Program-made: the position numbers and the translations under genes | The notes under the pieces: generated by a model | Told to the model about the DNA's origin: nothing | The model's database searches: none | What the model saw: only the letters and a program-made list of their open reading frames with translations | Part shown: one piece after another, positions 5,008 to 6,257 of the stretch | Layout of the letters: each line of letters opens with the position of its first letter | How positions within the stretch are numbered: position 1 is the first letter of the stretch | Assembly: GCA_030043395.1 (NCBI GenBank) | Contig: JASHXW010000574.1 | Location: 1 to 6,257 of the forward strand | From: Streptosporangiaceae bacterium | GTDB lineage: Bacteria > Actinomycetota > Actinomycetes > Streptosporangiales > Streptosporangiaceae | Reading direction: 5' to 3' | DNA length: 6,257 nt

Positions 5008-5973
5008 TCAGCGAGAACTGGCCGTTTCGGCGCGTAGGGCCGCCGCGCGCCGAAACGCTGCATGCACGGAGTCAATGACCTGAGCTGGATTGGAGACGAT
5101 CTGTCGCCAGGTGAAATGGACGACTTCGTATCCGGCAGCACGCAGGTCGGCATCGCGCTGGAGCTGTCTGCGGGCTTGAACCGGATCTGCGTACTTGAGT
5201 GCGCCGTCGGCTTCTCCGATCGTGTAATGCTCGCGCCACAGGAAGTCAGCCCGGCCGATCACCTGGTCATCATCGTTGCCGAGCCATACCTGGAGGTCAG
5301 GCGCGGGCAGGCCACCGTCCCGGAACGCGACCCGCGAAATGGACTCGAACGGAGACTCCGCGCGACCGTCACTGAACTCGACCACCTGCCGCGCTCGCTC
5401 GATCCCTGGCCACCGGCGACAGCTCGCGACGACGCCGAGCAACTCAGCCTTCGTTGTCTTGCGTTCTCTCAATGCGGCGTCAGTGACAACCACGCCGACG
5501 CGGAAGGTACTAGTCCGTGCCACGTCGACCACGGTCCTCGCCAGCGAGGTCACCGGCACCTTGCCGTATCCGGAAACGTGCTGGGGCGGCAGCGAGGAGG
5601 CAAGCAAGCGGATACCCTGCCGCTTGCTTGCGATGCCTGGCTGACCACGCTGGTAGGTAATCGAAACGGCCCCTGGCATACGCCCGAGAAGCGGCAACCC
5701 GTACACGACCACGGCGTCCCGGTGACTCGCGACGGCGCCCGGGCCCGCGATGGCGATCTCGGCAGCGATTCGAAGCAGGCGATCACCGCGCTCGGTGCCG
5801 GCCACTGATGCGGCCAAGCTGGTCTGGGCGTAGACGCCGCGGTCGATCTTGGTCAGGACGCCTCTCTTAACCAGGCTCCGAATCTGAGCTGGCGTGATGC
5901 GCGCGTGGATGAGTTCCGCTGTGGTCAGGATTCCGGCTAACCGGGTCGATTCTGGCAATATTGGAGATCCCAT
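5008..5973 (-). CDS. AbiEi-like antitoxin-domain protein with PD-(D/E)xK-like (DUF559/Vsr-type) C-terminus
   Basis: The protein has 321 residues from the ATG at 5973. Residues 10-50 form an AbiEi-type winged helix (LTTAELIHARITPAQI, then VKRGVLTKIDRGVYA). Residues 80-155 continue in the style of these actinobacterial proteins: ASHRDAVVVYGLP at 82-94 and VTSLARTVVDVAR at 141-153. The C-terminal part resembles the DUF559/Vsr branch of PD-(D/E)xK nucleases: ESPFES at 206-211, GRADFLW (D243), GEADGALKY (E254, D256, K260), then AAGYEVVHFTWRQI at 279-292. Whether it cuts DNA is not known. AbiEi antitoxins normally repress their own operon and counter a nucleotidyltransferase toxin, AbiEii; no such partner is visible on either side, so this copy is solitary here. 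An in-frame GTG at 5991 would add six residues; I prefer the ATG, which follows a G-rich stretch closely (only 2 nt). The start is the least certain part. Confidence 0.82.
   Translation of the reverse strand: MGSPILPESTRLAGILTTAELIHARITPAQIRSLVKRGVLTKIDRGVYAQTSLAASVAGTERGDRLLRIAAEIAIAGPGAVASHRDAVVVYGLPLLGRMPGAVSITYQRGQPGIASKRQGIRLLASSLPPQHVSGYGKVPVTSLARTVVDVARTSTFRVGVVVTDAALRERKTTKAELLGVVASCRRWPGIERARQVVEFSDGRAESPFESISRVAFRDGGLPAPDLQVWLGNDDDQVIGRADFLWREHYTIGEADGALKYADPVQARRQLQRDADLRAAGYEVVHFTWRQIVSNPAQVIDSVHAAFRRAAALRAETASSR
5023..5057. terminator. 12-bp perfect inverted repeat, probable terminator inside the AbiEi-like 3' end
   Basis: CGTTTCGGCGCG (5023-5034) and CGCGCCGAAACG (5046-5057) pair perfectly around an 11-nt loop. 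The hairpin starts 17 nt after the TGA at 5005 and lies within the last 17 codons of the convergent gene. No T-run follows on either strand, which is common for actinobacterial terminators. Its position fits a plus-strand terminator for the YihY-family transcript, and it may also act on the minus strand. It encodes AFRRAAALRAET of the convergent protein. Confidence 0.7.
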
Positions 5974-6257
5974 GGCCCCCCAGAGTGGCACGGGGTTCTG
6001 ACAATGGAGATCAACTCGGCGACTTCTCTCCTATTACAGCAACTACCCCCCTCCTTGGTCACTAGAAAGTCCGATTTGCGCATTCTGCGCTCACCAAAGA
6101 GGCAGGAGGTGCCCCAGGGCTTTACGCAACAAGGAGGAAGTCGCGCCTGTCGGCCCACAAATAAGCCGCTGGCCGCCCGGCGACCCTCAAAGTGGGGCCG
6201 CTCGGCCCCGAACAAGCCGCAGCGAGCCACGAAGCCTGCGATGCGCCCGCGCGGAAA
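5974..6257. other. Upstream region of the AbiEi-like gene, no gene supported
   Basis: I see no gene I can support in these 284 bp. On the minus strand AAGGAGGGGGG (about 6046-6056) looks like a strong ribosome site, but the nearest start, TTG, reaches a stop after two codons. A GC-only hairpin, GGGGCC-GCTC-GGCCCC, is at 6194-6209; no clear T-run follows on either strand, so a terminator role is possible but unproven. A plus-strand frame opens at GTG 6109 behind AGGAGG-like bases and stays open to the edge (49 codons, Arg/Lys/Pro-rich). A minus-strand frame is open from the edge to 5937. Neither has a recognisable product. The AbiEi-like promoter should lie here; I find no good -35/-10 pair. 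Confidence 0.5.
6194..6209. other. GC-only hairpin GGGGCC-GCTC-GGCCCC
   Basis: A perfect 6-bp all-G/C stem with a tetraloop. On the minus strand it is followed by ACTTTGAGG, which has only a short T-run. It may end a minus-strand transcript coming from beyond the right edge. Confidence 0.35.

Noticed and set aside
5062..5808. Plus-strand open frame of 248 codons opposite the AbiEi-like gene
   Set aside because: Antisense shadow. The minus strand carries recognisable AbiEi and DUF559-like motifs; this frame carries none.
5937..6257. Minus-strand open frame entering from the right edge and overlapping the AbiEi-like start
   Set aside because: Third-position G/C is fair near the edge but falls off toward 5937, the peptide has no motif, and it would overlap the AbiEi-like start by tens of bases. 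It needs sequence beyond the edge.
6109..6257. Plus-strand GTG start behind AGGAGG-like bases, open to the edge
   Set aside because: Codon use is mixed, the peptide is Arg/Lys/Pro-rich without motifs, and the frame is cut by the edge. Not enough to call a gene.

Overview
The window looks like a stretch of actinobacterial chromosome. Base composition is high in G+C, most genes prefer G or C at the third codon position, and GTG starts appear. The gene families also fit: an F420-type Ddn-like reductase, a secreted protein built from Cys-paired 'SC...SCVAVG' modules, and a solitary AbiEi-like/DUF559-like protein. I cannot name a genus. No rRNA, tRNA, CRISPR array, transposase, integrase or phage gene is visible.

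Layout, left to right. (a) 2-91: the 3' end of an unidentified plus-strand gene. It converges on (b) 133-1464, minus strand, a membrane-anchored or secreted TIM-barrel protein of the putative glycosyl hydrolase GHL15 type. The stop codon of (b) lies inside an 18-bp tandem repeat at 101-150. (c) 1465-1640: a divergent intergenic region with small repeats and palindromes. (d) 1641-2102, plus strand: a 153-residue Ddn/nitroreductase-type protein, probably a cofactor F420-dependent reductase. It converges, with a 30-bp gap, on (e) 2133-3431, minus strand: a secreted protein with seven Cys-paired modules, probably a beta-propeller. (f) 3432-3678: a divergent promoter region with a plausible minus-strand promoter and several inverted repeats. 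(g) 3679-4920, plus strand: a YihY/BrkB-family membrane protein. Codon evidence says its true C-terminus may lie in another frame and end at 5005. It converges on (h) 5008-5973, minus strand: a protein with an AbiEi-like N-terminus and a PD-(D/E)xK-like C-terminus. A 12-bp perfect hairpin sits inside the 3' end of (h), just past the end of (g). (i) 5974-6257: upstream region of (h), with one GC-only hairpin.

The genes alternate in orientation (+ - + - + -), so each is probably transcribed alone, and I see no operon or shared pathway. Two proteins (b, e) act outside the membrane, one (g) in it, and two (d, h) probably in the cytoplasm. I did not find a convincing new multi-gene system. The best leads are the reading-frame conflict at the end of the YihY gene, the terminator-like hairpin encoded inside the convergent gene, the seven-module secreted protein, and the repeat that carries the GHL15 stop codon.
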